In this document: positions 33,396-46,500 of the stretch, piece by piece
Layout: the number at the start of each line of letters is the position of its first letter
Numbering within the stretch: position 1 is the first letter of the stretch
Source of the DNA: Albugo candida
Taxonomy: Eukaryota; Oomycota; Peronosporomycetes; Albuginales
Assembly: GCA_040437565.1 (NCBI GenBank)
Contig: JBDOQK010000065.1
Coordinates: forward strand, 62,001-126,000
Direction: 5' to 3'
DNA: 64,000 nucleotides
Notes under the pieces: model-generated
Databases searched by the model: none
What the model was told of the DNA's origin: nothing
Seen by the model: the letters and a program-made list of their open reading frames with translations, nothing else
Made by a program: the position numbers and the translations under genes

Positions 33396-35528
33396 CCTGT
33401 TTATAATGACGATCTATACACAATATCAGCGAACGTGCGATAGTGGGTTGAGTAAAGAGCAGCAAAATCTGGCTTTTCTCAGGTAAGGGTCATCTCGAAT
33501 TCACTTGAAGAAATTGTAAGGTGCTAAACCGTCGCCTTTCTTATTTTCTATTTACACTATTACTGTCGCACTGATATTACAAAAATAATGTTAGTCCCTA
33601 CTGAGCAAGTAGTACGTGCTGTAGATTATCAATGTAACTGACATCAGGTGAGATATAAAAAGGTCGTACTATACAGTACAGTGCACATCACCTATCATCT
33701 GCAACTTCTGCGGGCCTAATTAGATTCACTACTCTGCAGACAGAAATCAGCGCACAACAAAAGAGCGATTTCAGCTGAAAGATAAATTGTAGTGCTTCAA
33801 AGCCAAAGACTCGAATTACAAATTGGATCAGTTTTAGTCGAATTAAAAAGGCTTTAGAAGTTGCAATGGTTTTCTGGATTCTACTGGTATGTTCCTATCA
33901 ATGCGTAAAATTTGGCCGCCATCAGTGCGGACCTGGCACTATTTTTGAACAAAAGAACAAGTTTAATATCTAATTATAGATAGTATACTTACAACTTCAT
34001 ACAAAAGCTGCTACAACATACATCTATACATCGGAAGCACTTCCTAGTATGGCGACGGATTGTTGCGAGCGAAACTGAGGCAACTGACTCCGGAACTGTC
34101 GCAAGCAATTCTTTCCATGTGTAAACGCAATTCTTCCTTTCATATCGTTTTGCATTTCTCCAAAAGTATTAAATGAAATTTAACTCACACTGAAACTTGG
34201 GGTAAAATATGATGAGATGAATGTCTTTTCGAACAAATCTTATTGAGCTTTGAGGCTGGCTGGTTCTGAAATATACTGTGGCCGCAGCAACTACCTGTGC
34301 CACCACATATATCCCGGCAATTGAGGCGAAGGTCAGGCGTCCAAAGATTGCGTTCCTGCAGGACGATTTTCATGCCTTTCGCTTGTCCGGCCAGAGGATG
34401 ATATATGGGGAGTACCATGGATTGTGCTGTTCCATCGGCAAACAATCCGTTCCGCATCACCGGTTGCTTTCTTCCCTGTCCAAGATTCATGCGTCGAGAT
34501 ACGTAAGCATCTTTAGCAATACTGTTCGCATTGTCGATAGCGAAGAAAGCTTTGCATTCGGAAACTGCGCATTATCCCGGACTTGCCTGTGAAGGTCTTT
34601 CGCAGTCCCCCCACCATTATATTTATTGCTGGGATATGTGATTATGGAGGCCTCGTTTGGAAGATCGNNNNNNNNNNNNNNNNNNNNNNNNNNNNNNNNN
34701 NNNNNNNNNNNNNNNNNNNNNNNNNNNNNNNNNNNNNNNNNNNNNNNNNNNNNNNNNNNNNNNNNNNGGTAAGGCACTCAGTCGATGCTATCGAATCATC
34801 CAGTCGCTTTGCTATCAATCGACCTGCCAATCCAGTGAAACGGACTTCTTGATCATTCGATAAAGTAGCATGGACAGCTCGGTTATGTAGGTACACAAGG
34901 ATTATTACTCGCAGGATCCCTATTCCGATGATCATCCTGTTTATAATGACGATCTATACACAATATCAGCGAACGTGCGATAGTGGGTTGAGTAAAGAGC
35001 AGCAAAATCTGGCTTTTCTCAGGTAAGGGTCATCTCGAATTCACTTGAAGAAATTGTAAGGTGCTAAACCGTCGCCTTTCTTATTTTCTATTTACACTAT
35101 TACTGTCGCACTGATATTACAAAAATAATGTTAGTCCCTACTGAGCAAGTAGTACGTGCTGTAGATTATCAATGTAACTGACATCAGGTGAGATATAAAA
35201 AGGTCGTACTATACAGTACAGTGCACATCACCTATCATCTGCAACTTCTGCGGGCCTAATTAGATTCACTACTCTGCAGACAGAAATCAGCGCACAACAA
35301 AAGAGCGATTTCAGCTGAAAGATAAATTGTAGTGCTTCAAAGCCAAAGACTCGAATTACAAATTGGATCAGTTTTAGTCGAATTAAAAAGGCTTTAGAAG
35401 TTGCAATGGTTTTCTGGATTCTACTGGTATGTTCCTATCAATGCGTAAAATTTGGCCGCCATCAGTGCGGACCTGGCACTATTTTTGAACAAAAGAACAA
35501 GTTTAATATCTAATTATAGATAGTATAC
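33396..35528. other. upstream region of copy B plus duplicated transposon 3' half
   Basis: On the real chromosome this is only about 590 bp of spacer between copy B and the transposase remnant. The stretch 33989-34667 is the artefactual first copy of the transposase C-terminal half. Apart from the tiny reading frame listed at 35406 I see nothing else. Confidence 0.7.
35406..35513 (+). CDS. doubtful 35-residue Cys-containing peptide
   Basis: ATG to stop encodes MVFWILLVCSYQCVKFGRHQ then CGPGTIFEQ and a short tail: a hydrophobic start and three cysteines, as in a very small secreted peptide. The assembly copy at 33866-33973 is identical. There is no coding statistic or homologue to support it, and it lies just past a dead transposase, so chance is the default. 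Confidence 0.15.
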   Translation: MVFWILLVCSYQCVKFGRHQCGPGTIFEQKNKFNI

Positions 35529-37316
35529 TTACAACTTCATACAAAAGCTGCTACAACATACATCTATACATCGGAAGCACTTCCTAGTATGGCGACGGAT
35601 TGTTGCGAGCGAAACTGAGGCAACTGACTCCGGAACTGTCGCAAGCAATTCTTTCCATGTGTAAACGCAATTCTTCCTTTCATATCGTTTTGCATTTCTC
35701 CAAAAGTATTAAATGAAATTTAACTCACACTGAAACTTGGGGTAAAATATGATGAGATGAATGTCTTTTCGAACAAATCTTATTGAGCTTTGAGGCTGGC
35801 TGGTTCTGAAATATACTGTGGCCGCAGCAACTACCTGTGCCACCACATATATCCCGGCAATTGAGGCGAAGGTCAGGCGTCCAAAGATTGCGTTCCTGCA
35901 GGACGATTTTCATGCCTTTCGCTTGTCCGGCCAGAGGATGATATATGGGGAGTACCATGGATTGTGCTGTTCCATCGGCAAACAATCCGTTCCGCATCAC
36001 CGGTTGCTTTCTTCCCTGTCCAAGATTCATGCGTCGAGATACGTAAGCATCTTTAGCAATACTGTTCGCATTGTCGATAGCGAAGAAAGCTTTGCATTCG
36101 GAAACTGCGCATTATCCCGGACTTGCCTGTGAAGGTCTTTCGCAGTCCCCCCACCATTATATTTATTGCTGGGATATGTGATTATGGAGGCCTCGTTTGG
36201 AAGATCGCTGGGTTGAAGCTGCTTCTCTTGCTCAAAGCTAGTCGTTCTCTTTAAATCAGAAAGAAAATAACAGCTCTTGTTCAAAGTAACTAGCGAGAAC
36301 TCTAAAACAGTAGACTTAGCAACATCGATCAGGAAAGGGTAGACATGTATCGATCTTCCAGCCCCTTCTTCCGCACTTCGCCATCAAGAAGTCATAGCTT
36401 CTTCTGGCCATTTTGAGCGGAAATGTGCTTTAATCATGCGCCGCTAGGATGATGGCATCTCCGGCAAGCCAACTCTCCAATTCCATTTCCGGCTCTTCAT
36501 AGCTTATCATTCGTTCCAGAAACTTCGCACGATATGCCAAGACATCTGCTCGTTCATGAACATCAAAATACATGCCTGTACTCACTTCTGAATAGCCTAG
36601 GCCAAGTAATATCAACCAGGGACTCGCAGTGCTGAGGTGGATAGATGCGGCGCGATCAAGCTTTGGAAGTATTTTCGCGTTGATATTCTTAGTAAAATCC
36701 GTTGCATTTCGCAGAATTTATTGTTTCGAATGTAAAGCTGCCCATCTGCAATGACAACTTCATCCTCTAGTAAGCTGATTGTTTTAACATGCTATCCCTT
36801 GGGAATTTAACCAGTTTCAGGATATAAACGATCCTAGATAGAACGTTAAAAAATATAAAATAATGCGCAGGCGAATGTGCAACATAAATTACTTATACCT
36901 GACTGCTACTGAGTATAAGCCTGAAGTATCCTGCAACAGAGGCAAGACGCAACAGCATAATTTCTCACTGTGGTTTATCTCGTTTGCCCAGTTTCACAAG
37001 CGCTCTTTGAAGATTGTTGGGAGAATAAAGATGTCAATCATCTATAAAAGCCCCTTTTTTCTGCGCATCAAGTTTGCGGCGCTTTGTTCTGTTGGAATCT
37101 TCAAGATACCGAGAAAGCCGTTTGCAAGCAGACGCAATCTTCAAATATAGTGGTGTCCGCTTGCTCTTCCTCAAAATCCTCGAATTCAACTTCTAAATCC
37201 GCCTCTCTATCGCTGCTATTGTCGATACTTGAACTTGTAATATCTAACGCTTTTTTTGTCTTAAAAGCAGCCCGCATAGCTTTCATGTGACGTTGTTGTT
37301 TCGAAGGTTGAGGCAT
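35529..37316 (-). mobile_element. broken DDE-type DNA transposase gene (fungal-type family)
   Basis: Pieces of one transposase lie in order on the minus strand. 37316-37101 starts MPQPSKQQRHMKAMRAAF (basic N-terminus, then an acidic stretch). 36660-36430 has LLGLGYSEVSTGMYFDVHER and ADVLAYRAKFLERMISYEEP, ending AAHD where relatives have THDEST. 36284-36027 has ASIITYPSNKYNGGGTAKDL. 36030-35725 has MNLGQGRKQPVMRNGLFADG and KGMKIVLQERNLWTPDLRLN. 35760-35529 has FYPKFQCELNFI, then YFWRNAKRYERKNC and ASVSLATIRR. I know this motif series from large unnamed transposase families of basidiomycete fungi ([20 protein letters not shown]), and cannot give a family name. It is dead: at least three frame breaks, and the third catalytic Glu is a stop (35709-35711). 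No terminal inverted repeats were found by eye. Confidence 0.75.
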
Positions 37317-39861
37317 GCTGCTCAGATCAATGGGCAGCTAAAAAAAAGAAATTTGTTTTGTTGTGGAAGGAGCAGGATGGTTGGTCCCAAGATCAAATGT
37401 GGCTGGGAAAAGCTGTTGGACTGGTATTGGAGGGCTTAGTATTACACCAATCTATATATGTTGACGTTGTATGTTTGATGATTCTTCAATTCGGCCGCAG
37501 AAAATAATAATTACAGATTAGATGACATGCGCTATATAGGCTTAGAATAGCGGTCAAGTGAACTAAGGACCTAAATAAATTGTAATTCTCTCCCGTAAAA
37601 GTCAGGAAAGGTCAACACTAAGCCAATATTCTAAACGAAGAACACATACGAAATGCTTTTCCGCTATATTGCGTTACATTTACTTAGTTTATTTGGTAGA
37701 TTCTAAGGACACTATTCTCAAGATGCGACGTACTGGTGGGGTGCTTATTAGGACGCTGCTCCCATAAATGCATCGAGCAAGAATATCCATTGCGTATTTT
37801 GCATGGTGATATCTGTACAAAGATTTCTCACCCGTGTTCATGCAGTCAATTTCATCTTTAATTTTCTTAATGGAGTCTTCGGTGAAGTGGCATCTTGCGA
37901 TTATTATGATGTGTATTTTACGGAGCGCCTTCTTTCGAAAATTGTGGTTGCGAAGTGCAAAAAAAAAATTCAGCAAGGCAGAATGGCTGTTTATAGCATT
38001 ATTGATACTGTCTAGACGCTCATCTTTATCACAAATAATTCCTTGGAAATATTTCGAAGATGACGAAGCAAGAAAAGGATGCAATAACTGAGAAGATGAC
38101 GCGTTTTTACAAATTATGCTCTCTCCTTACGAAGGGGACACGTTGTCTAACCCCACCAGCATTGATCATTGTATACAAGATCGTGATTGTCCTACGCATC
38201 CTCTACACAAAATATCCATGCTCACGACGCTATATGCATCGACCGCTTGTTACTAGGCGAGCTGCTTGAGTAATCTACGGGGCAGAAATGAACATCTGGA
38301 TTCACAAATATTGAGCACGGAAAATTTTTTCGCAGCATAAGGTCAAGTAAAGCGTGGTAGAACGCCATCCGATGCATGAACGGCATAGAGAGATGATACA
38401 ACTCTCCCGTATCGGCCTCCTAGATGCGAATCTTTTCCAAACATTTACTGCACTCCGAAGCATAGAATACTCACTGGTAAAAGTACATCGATATATATCC
38501 AAATAATTCTCAGTCTAAAACACGAAGAATTATCGCATAACACTATTTCTGCTTTGAAGTCATTCCTATATCTGGCCACCTCAAACCACAATGAGCACTC
38601 TGTCGATTACCAGAAAAAAACCTTTTTCATGTGGTGATAATGTCAATCTGAACTTTTCCTAAACATTTATCGCTGTAAGAGCTGAAGTTGCAACGGGCAA
38701 TATTAGTCCGCCATTTGTACACAATACACTAATGTCTAAATGCCATGCCTTCCGAAGCAAGCTTGATTACAAAATCAAATTGGTGCTACCGGTCATAAAT
38801 GCAAGACCTAACTATTGAAACTTTTGCACACCTCTTCTGAGCTGAAAGATAACGATATATTTTGTTTGATCATCGAGCATATAAGTCATTTTGCCAGTGC
38901 AGAATCGAGTTCGTTATCACAATGAAACAAATGTTGTTGTCGAATGTTTGCCGGGATTTTTTTTTCTTGAACGCGTACCGCATCCTCTTCCGCGCATCCT
39001 TCGAGTGAGCAAAACTCACCATTTCATAAATGTATTTAGATATGAGCTAAATGCGAACAACTGCAACAAGATCATATCTTTTTAGGCGGATCTTTTAACG
39101 ATAGGGTTAGCTATGAATGAAATGTTGGCCTACTGGAAGTGTATCGGCGTGTACGCCTTGATGCAAAAAGATATAAGGCGCTTTTAAAGCTCAAATATAT
39201 ACTTTACCGGCTACGTCATACCACAATCACCTGCAAGCTCTACATCTGTCTATTACTCGATAACTTAAAGCAGGTTGACTTAACGGTGTCGCCAGTTTAG
39301 TACAATTCGATGCCAGTAAGAGAAGTTGAAGCGCTAGAGGGTAAAATGCTGCTTGATAATCATTTGACTAGTTCTCAAATTCCCCTCAGCAACTACCAGC
39401 TGATGAAATATCCATTCCTCTTGGCCCCTTGCAGCTGGTATCCGCTCATAATACCCGTGAACTTCCTCCTCCTTATCGAGTGGCTCTAAGTTGATCATTT
39501 AAGAAGACCAATATATCACAAATCAAGTTGATTAGCGAGAATGGAATGACTTTGAAAGCTGGGTGTGTTAGACGCTTGACGACATGAACCTCCAGTTTAG
39601 AATGCCGTTGGACGACCAGTTACACGCAGAAATAGTCTATAGCTCATCTGTGTGTCGGAAATGCTATTCAAAATGATGCACAATGATTCAGGGTATATTT
39701 GACCACGGCTTGCAGGAGATCGCTTTGCACAAACAGTCAATATTGCAAATCTAGCTGAATCACCGGTTGAGAATATTGGAAATGCTCACTAGTATTGAAT
39801 ATCACACTGATTTTAAAATATAAGCAGCATTCCTGGAATATACTCTACTATAGTGCCGACT

Positions 39862-40747
39862 CTATCTTCTATCCTCAAGTTGCCAAAGCAATCAAAGCGT
39901 AGCAATTTTGGATTTGGAACAACTTTCTACGGACAATTTCAGATTATAGTATAATGTGTGAGAGTTGAAGAACGAAATCCAAGAGAGAGGTACAATAATT
40001 CAAAAAAAAGACTATTCTAAAGCTGCAGTAGCTCAATATTTACAAAGAGGACACCAATCGATCACAGCGGTATTTTCGAATCGACTCTATAAAGTTTAGA
40101 GCTTCGGTCGGAAACAATGCCAGTTTTAATCATGTGAAAGCTTCGATAGTCATGTGAAGCATATGAAAAGCTTTTAAGAGAACTATTTTTACCCTCTGTA
40201 TGATTCTTGAAGTAGAATTCTCATCAAAAGTGTTCTAACAAATGTGGTGGCTTGNNNNNNNNNNNNNNNNNNNNNNNNNNNNNNNNNNNNNNNNNNNNNN
40301 NNNNNNNNNNNNNNNNNNNNNNNNNNNNNNNNNNNNNNNNNNNNNNNNNNNNNNCTATCTTCTATCCTCAAGTTGCCAAAGCAATCAAAGCGTAGCAATT
40401 TTGGATTTGGAACAACTTTCTACGGACAATTTCAGATTATAGTATAATGTGTGAGAGTTGAAGAACGAAATCCAAGAGAGAGGTACAATAATTCAAAAAA
40501 AAGACTATTCTAAAGCTGCAGTAGCTCAATATTTACAAAGAGGACACCAATCGATCACAGCGGTATTTTCGAATCGACTCTATAAAGTTTAGAGCTTCGG
40601 TCGGAAACAATGCCAGTTTTAATCATGTGAAAGCTTCGATAGTCATGTGAAGCATATGAAAAGCTTTTAAGAGAACTATTTTTACCCTCTGTATGATTCT
40701 TGAAGTAGAATTCTCATCAAAAGTGTTCTAACAAATGTGGTGGCTTG
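39862..40747. repeat. assembly overlap: 393-bp duplicate around a 100-N gap
   Basis: 39862-40254 recurs exactly at 40355-40747 around N run 40255-40354; non-coding. Confidence 0.9.
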
Positions 40748-41318
40748 GCATTACACTTATGGGTAATATTTGCGTAAGATATGGGTGATTAGGATTGGTG
40801 CCATGACTTCTCCCAATAGCAGTAATACCCGTACCGACTCAGCTGATCCATGTCACTCGATTCTATACAGCTTACACTCAAGTAAGACTAATACAACGCG
40901 CTCATGCATAACCAAGATGGCGGATGTGACTAAGCACACTAGTATAATTCGCCGTATGCATAGATACCATTTTCCTTTTATAGATTGACCCAGGAATTTT
41001 TGCGCGTGAGAAGACCATGTTCACAATTCGGTAAAACTATATTCTTAACCCCGACCACAATGTCACTCAACAATCAATTTTCTTTACAAAAGAAGATCAT
41101 GATCTGATCCAGGCAATCACATAGAGGTTGCATTGATTTGTGTCGATCAGAAAGTACGCCGTAACAGTATTGGCACGTCGATTGCAGCAATTGTTACCTA
41201 AATGATCCATCGGGACCAAAAAAGTATATCACGAGAACGATCGATGCATCACCATATACGACACCTCCCGACACATATCACTTGGTCGATATTCAAGTAG
41301 TTTGAGGAAGCTCAAACC

Positions 41319-42528
41319 AAGTCAATCAGACCTACGTCTTCTGCGTTTGAAAAAATAGAGGTGGGAAAAACTTACATTTACCGGGCTCACTTTTGTACAC
41401 TGACACGAAGGCACAGAAACAATCTAATTTCAAATCTAAATATGCTACACTACTTTCAGTCCACACGGAGCAACAATTGTGCTTCCACTGCGACTAAGTA
41501 CTGCATCATAAGGAAGCAAAATATCTGGTATTTGTTGGCACGGTGAACAAACCCAACGACATATCAGAGTTTCTTTTTCTATAGCATTTGAGATCTGTAG
41601 TCTCCATATTTCTATCAGAGATTAGGACACATGGCTTACGAAGGAAGCATTTGAAGGAAATTCTGCTGCGACAAAAAGCTAAATACACCGGAAACGGATT
41701 AAAATAGTTGCGTGGCCAACTTCTTATTCCCAGTTACAGCGGCGTATCCCGTCTACCACCGACCTTATGTCGTGAATTCAAGCGAGCACGAGTGCAAGAC
41801 TTTTACTGTAAGTCTGTAGAGCAAAGAAGAAAGCCTTATCGCAACTAGTTCACATCTTTAACTTTCACGTGTCNNNNNNNNNNNNNNNNNNNNNNNNNNN
41901 NNNNNNNNNNNNNNNNNNNNNNNNNNNNNNNNNNNNNNNNNNNNNNNNNNNNNNNNNNNNNNNNNNNNNNNNNAAGTCAATCAGACCTACGTCTTCTGCG
42001 TTTGAAAAAATAGAGGTGGGAAAAACTTACATTTACCGGGCTCACTTTTGTACACTGACACGAAGGCACAGAAACAATCTAATTTCAAATCTAAATATGC
42101 TACACTACTTTCAGTCCACACGGAGCAACAATTGTGCTTCCACTGCGACTAAGTACTGCATCATAAGGAAGCAAAATATCTGGTATTTGTTGGCACGGTG
42201 AACAAACCCAACGACATATCAGAGTTTCTTTTTCTATAGCATTTGAGATCTGTAGTCTCCATATTTCTATCAGAGATTAGGACACATGGCTTACGAAGGA
42301 AGCATTTGAAGGAAATTCTGCTGCGACAAAAAGCTAAATACACCGGAAACGGATTAAAATAGTTGCGTGGCCAACTTCTTATTCCCAGTTACAGCGGCGT
42401 ATCCCGTCTACCACCGACCTTATGTCGTGAATTCAAGCGAGCACGAGTGCAAGACTTTTACTGTAAGTCTGTAGAGCAAAGAAGAAAGCCTTATCGCAAC
42501 TAGTTCACATCTTTAACTTTCACGTGTC
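41319..42528. repeat. assembly overlap: 555-bp duplicate around a 100-N gap
   Basis: 41319-41873 recurs exactly at 41974-42528 around N run 41874-41973; non-coding. Confidence 0.9.
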
Positions 42529-43421
42529 GCTTGTAATTTTCGTTAAAGTGGAAGAGATCTGACGCAACAGATATGGAACGGTTGCGAAAACCATGGACTC
42601 ATCGAGACATTTTCAAAAGCGTGTCTCGCTGATTTTGAATATTGCACAGTTTAACCTCGATATAAGATACTATCAGTTCGATCTCGATTCTAGTTTTTAG
42701 GATTTAGAATCCGCTATTATATTGTGCACAATGTGGAGAAACGGAATCCGATCAACATCTCTTTTCGAGTACAAACGCACGGCAAAATGTTGATTATAGT
42801 ACTTCTTACTTGGGATTAGATGTTTCCCGTCCGAGTTGGACATTACTATGTGTGCTGTAAATGCTGACGATATGAGCGAAATAGAAAGATACTGAGCGAA
42901 TTTTATCTTACTTATGACTTTTGCTGTGAGCGATGACACTGCATTTCATCTGGAGAGACTAGTATTGTCAAAAATTCGACCAGCGTTCAGCATCTCCAGA
43001 AATTCCAGCGCTTTCCGTGTTAACCACTACGTTTAGTGCGCACGTTATGCAGTTACCACGATAGCGCTATGATCAAGAAGCGCATCCATGTAGATCGAAT
43101 TGCCGCATCAACTCGCTCAGTGAGAATTATTCGGTACTTTTTTTTCAAGGTGAAAGCTATTGTCACGAGTACGGAAGCCGCAAGCGCAAATAAAAGTCAG
43201 GTTTTGGTAGAACTTGGTTGGTCATGATCTCCTTTTTTTCAAAATTTTCTATCTATCAATTATTTTCAGCTGCAAGAATGGCGCCTTCAGGAGAAGAAAA
43301 CCAGTTGGTCACTGGTATTGGTCCATTGATTTCCCATCTCAGCTTGTTTTCCATTTCATCACAATGCTTCTGTAAAATGTGCCGCTATAACACTGCGTTT
43401 TTGGTAAACTAAAAGCAGATC

Positions 43422-43589
43422 TGTAGCGCCGGCAGGAGTGAGCAGAGGAAGATCTTGGTTGGCGGAGCTTTATTTGATAAAAAATGGAAAGTGGGATTTT
43501 TAATTGTAGAATCCTGGTTCACCTATCTGATTGACTAATCCAGTTCCCAAACTGTATAGAAAAATATGTACGCATGTACAATGGAGGTT
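43422..43589. repeat. left LTR (3' LTR) of the Ty3/gypsy element
   Basis: Begins TGTAGCGCCGGCAGGAG and runs to GCATGTACA followed by ATGGAGGTT; a similar sequence lies at 48446-48611. The TGT...ACA ends are typical of LTRs. Whether the final nine bases belong to the LTR is uncertain. Confidence 0.8.
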
Positions 43590-46500
43590 GCAACATTCTC
43601 CGGATTTGACTTCTCGTTGTCGCTTATTGAAATCGTCGTTGAGAGCCTTCAATGAGAAACCTGACGAATATCTTGCTCCCGCTCACATGTAGCTTCGTGC
43701 TCGATCAATCCATGCCACTTCACGAGCCATTCAGGTTTACGATTACATTGACGCTTCTAAAGAAGCTGTTCTATGATGTGCATCGTGTCGCCACTGTCCT
43801 CGTCAAAAATAAGTCAGGATGATTTCGGAATTGGACGAGTTCGAAATCGCGTAGATTTCCCACATAGTCACTCAACACGTCAATCTTGAACGTGGAATCA
43901 AATCGACTCATACTCCGCGGAAGCTTCAATTGCGCAACATTCGAGTTGACCATTTTAATAATTTGAAATGGTCCAACCTTGCGAGCAGCTAATTTGGCGT
44001 GTTGCCCATCAATGTCTTGTGCCGCATGTTTCGCAGGAATTAGACCAGTGTCCAAGATGACCAAATCTCCAATTTTAAAAGTAATATTAGTGCGTTTTTT
44101 GTCGTAGTACTTCTTTTGACGATCCTGAGCTTAAAGTAAATGTTCCCTGGCTAGATCAATGATCTCTTGACGACGGCTTTGGAAATGTTTTGCATAATCA
44201 GCATTTCCATGTTGCACCTAAGTTGTGACGCTAGGAGACCTTAGCGGATTCAACGGTTTGCGTTCCTTGCGACTAGTATCAATTTCGAAAGGTGACATAG
44301 AAGTTGATGCACTGACGAGAGTGACATGAGCATATTCAATTGTACCTAAGTAATCGGACCAATCACATCCATGATGCTAAATCATACAGCGTAGAGCGTC
44401 TTCCAAAACTCAAATTTTGACGTTCTGTTTGTCCGTCGGCTTGTGCCCGATATGAAGATTTCATATGCAGACGAATTCCCATCAACATAGCAAGAGAAGA
44501 CCAAAACTTCGAAACAAACTTGGAATCTCGATCGCTGATATAATCGATGGTAGACCATGATGACGAACGACAGAATCAAAGAAATGACACGCTGTCACAT
44601 GGGCATCATCGTTGCAATTGCGCGCCCGGCCCGATATTTTGACCGGTTGGAGAATTTTTCGACAGCTGTCATGATAGCATCAAATCCGTTTGATTCGGTA
44701 ATCCCGTAATGAAATCGATAGAGATAACTGACCAACATCGGGATCGGAATCATTTTTCCATTCTTGCAAGCGTTGCTGTGTTTCCAGCGAGTGCATGTTT
44801 CACAACTCTGTACGTAATCTCAAACATCTAAATTTAATGTAGGCCAATGATACCATTGAGCGAAGCGTAGAAATGTTCATTGAGCACCAGGATGTGCGGC
44901 AATGTTGGAGTCATGAAAGAATACGATGATAGAAGTTCGAAGATAATTATCTTTTGTGTTTGGTACACACACGCATCATCATTTGTGACTTGAAGTAAAA
45001 CAAATCTTCGTGTTTGACATACAGTGAGTCTGGACGTTTGAATTGTCCGGCATAATATGAACAAGTACGATATCCACTGGCAACTTCCTTGTAAACCGAA
45101 CTTGACCAACCAAGCGAGCTCCAATTTTGAGATTCTTTTGTCACGTTAACAGCCACAGGCGAAGGCTCGGTAACGCTTATAGAACGCGACCGACTTGATT
45201 GTCCACGTATATCGCCATTAGTAAGCTTCAAATCACCACCATCAAAGTCGCTGATAGCATCCTTTCTCTCGAATGTATGGAAGCTTGAGGAGAATTTGCG
45301 CGGTCGAGAACATCGCACTGTTGATTGGACACGAGTGCCGTCGACAATTCGGAACCTTAACGTGATAAAGCATCGGCTACCACATTCAAATGACCTTGAA
45401 CGTGATGCAGCTTGAATGCAACTAGCGAAAACAACGTCAAAAATCGAGCCAGCTTTGGCAAAACTTTTGGATTGTGCAAAAACCATTTGCATGCAGTGTT
45501 GTCCGTGTATATTTCAAATTCGCGACCATAAAGATAATGACGCCACTTTTCCAATTCAAGCTTGATTGCATAAAGTTCTTTTTCACGTGGCGGCCAATTA
45601 ATCTCATGAATTCCCAGATTCTTGGAAAAAAATGCAATGGGATGATCGCAACCAGAATGAAGCTGAGAAAGTTGTCCACCAACACAATAGCCAGAGGCGT
45701 CTGTTGTCATGATGAATCGTTTGGCATGATCTGGTAATTTCAACTCGGTGCTTCATGAGGAGCTGACTTGCCTTGCTCAAACGCATGAGTCTGGCCATCC
45801 TTCCATTCCAAAACATATTCTTTCTTGACTAGAGGGCCAAGTGGTAACGCAAGAGTTGCGTAGTCACAAATTAAACGACGATAGTAACCAGCCAAACCCG
45901 AGAAACTTATAGTTGTCTCTGATTTGTAGGAGTTGGCCACTTCGCAATAGCATTTTTCTTCCGAGTATCCACTGTAAGTCCTTTAGCCGAAATTGTATGG
46001 CCAAGAAACTTCACTTCTGACTGGCCAAAATTACATTTGGACTGATGACAGAACAAATTCTCACGACGAAGAACTCCAAAGAGAGTTCAAGGATGGTCGA
46101 CGTGTTCATCCAGACTAGTGGAGAGCACACAAATGTCATCTAGATAGACAACAATGTATATGTATTTCGCAAAAATTACTCGCATAAGACGAGACCAAAC
46201 ACCAGGCATACCAGCTAATCTCATAGGAGCCACACACCACTGACGTTTCTGCATGTATGCGAAAGGCGGTATACTTTCGGCTTTCAAATGCGATCCGCTT
46301 TTGAGTGATAGCCTTGGGACAGATCCAGAACTGAAAAGATGACACAGCCACACATCTGATCAAAAGGTTCGTCCATGCAAGGAAGTGATATCTTCGGAAT
46401 AATCGTCTGCGAACTGACGTAACGGTAATCAATGACCCATCGAAGAGGTAGATGCGCATTGTCAGAGCGTACCTATTCGGATCGTGATTTGCTTTTCCCA

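Larger units (their letters stand above)
33228..36207. repeat. assembly overlap: 1440-bp duplicate around a 100-N gap
   Basis: 33228-34667 recurs exactly at 34768-36207 around N run 34668-34767. The unit contains the start of copy B, its upstream region and the 3' half of a DNA-transposon gene. Perfect identity over 1440 bp in an otherwise decayed region argues for unmerged contigs, so about 1.5 kb of this window is not real. Confidence 0.88.
37317..43421. other. 6.1-kb gene-poor region with two assembly duplicates
   Basis: No reading frame here reads as a known protein and none exceeds about 130 codons without low-quality sequence. Composition is AT-rich. Two of the 100-N gaps with exact flanking duplicates fall in it. 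No satellites, tRNA genes or terminal repeats were recognised. Confidence 0.6.

Noticed and set aside
34768-34935. A fourth MRH-mannosidase start on the minus strand
   Set aside because: It is identical to the first 56 codons of copy B and belongs to the same duplicated contig end.
33228-36207. Pair of 1440-bp perfect direct repeats, at first sight long LTRs or a segmental duplication
   Set aside because: They flank an exact 100-N run, begin and end mid-gene and are 100% identical in a decayed region, the same pattern as six other gaps. An assembly overlap explains all of them.
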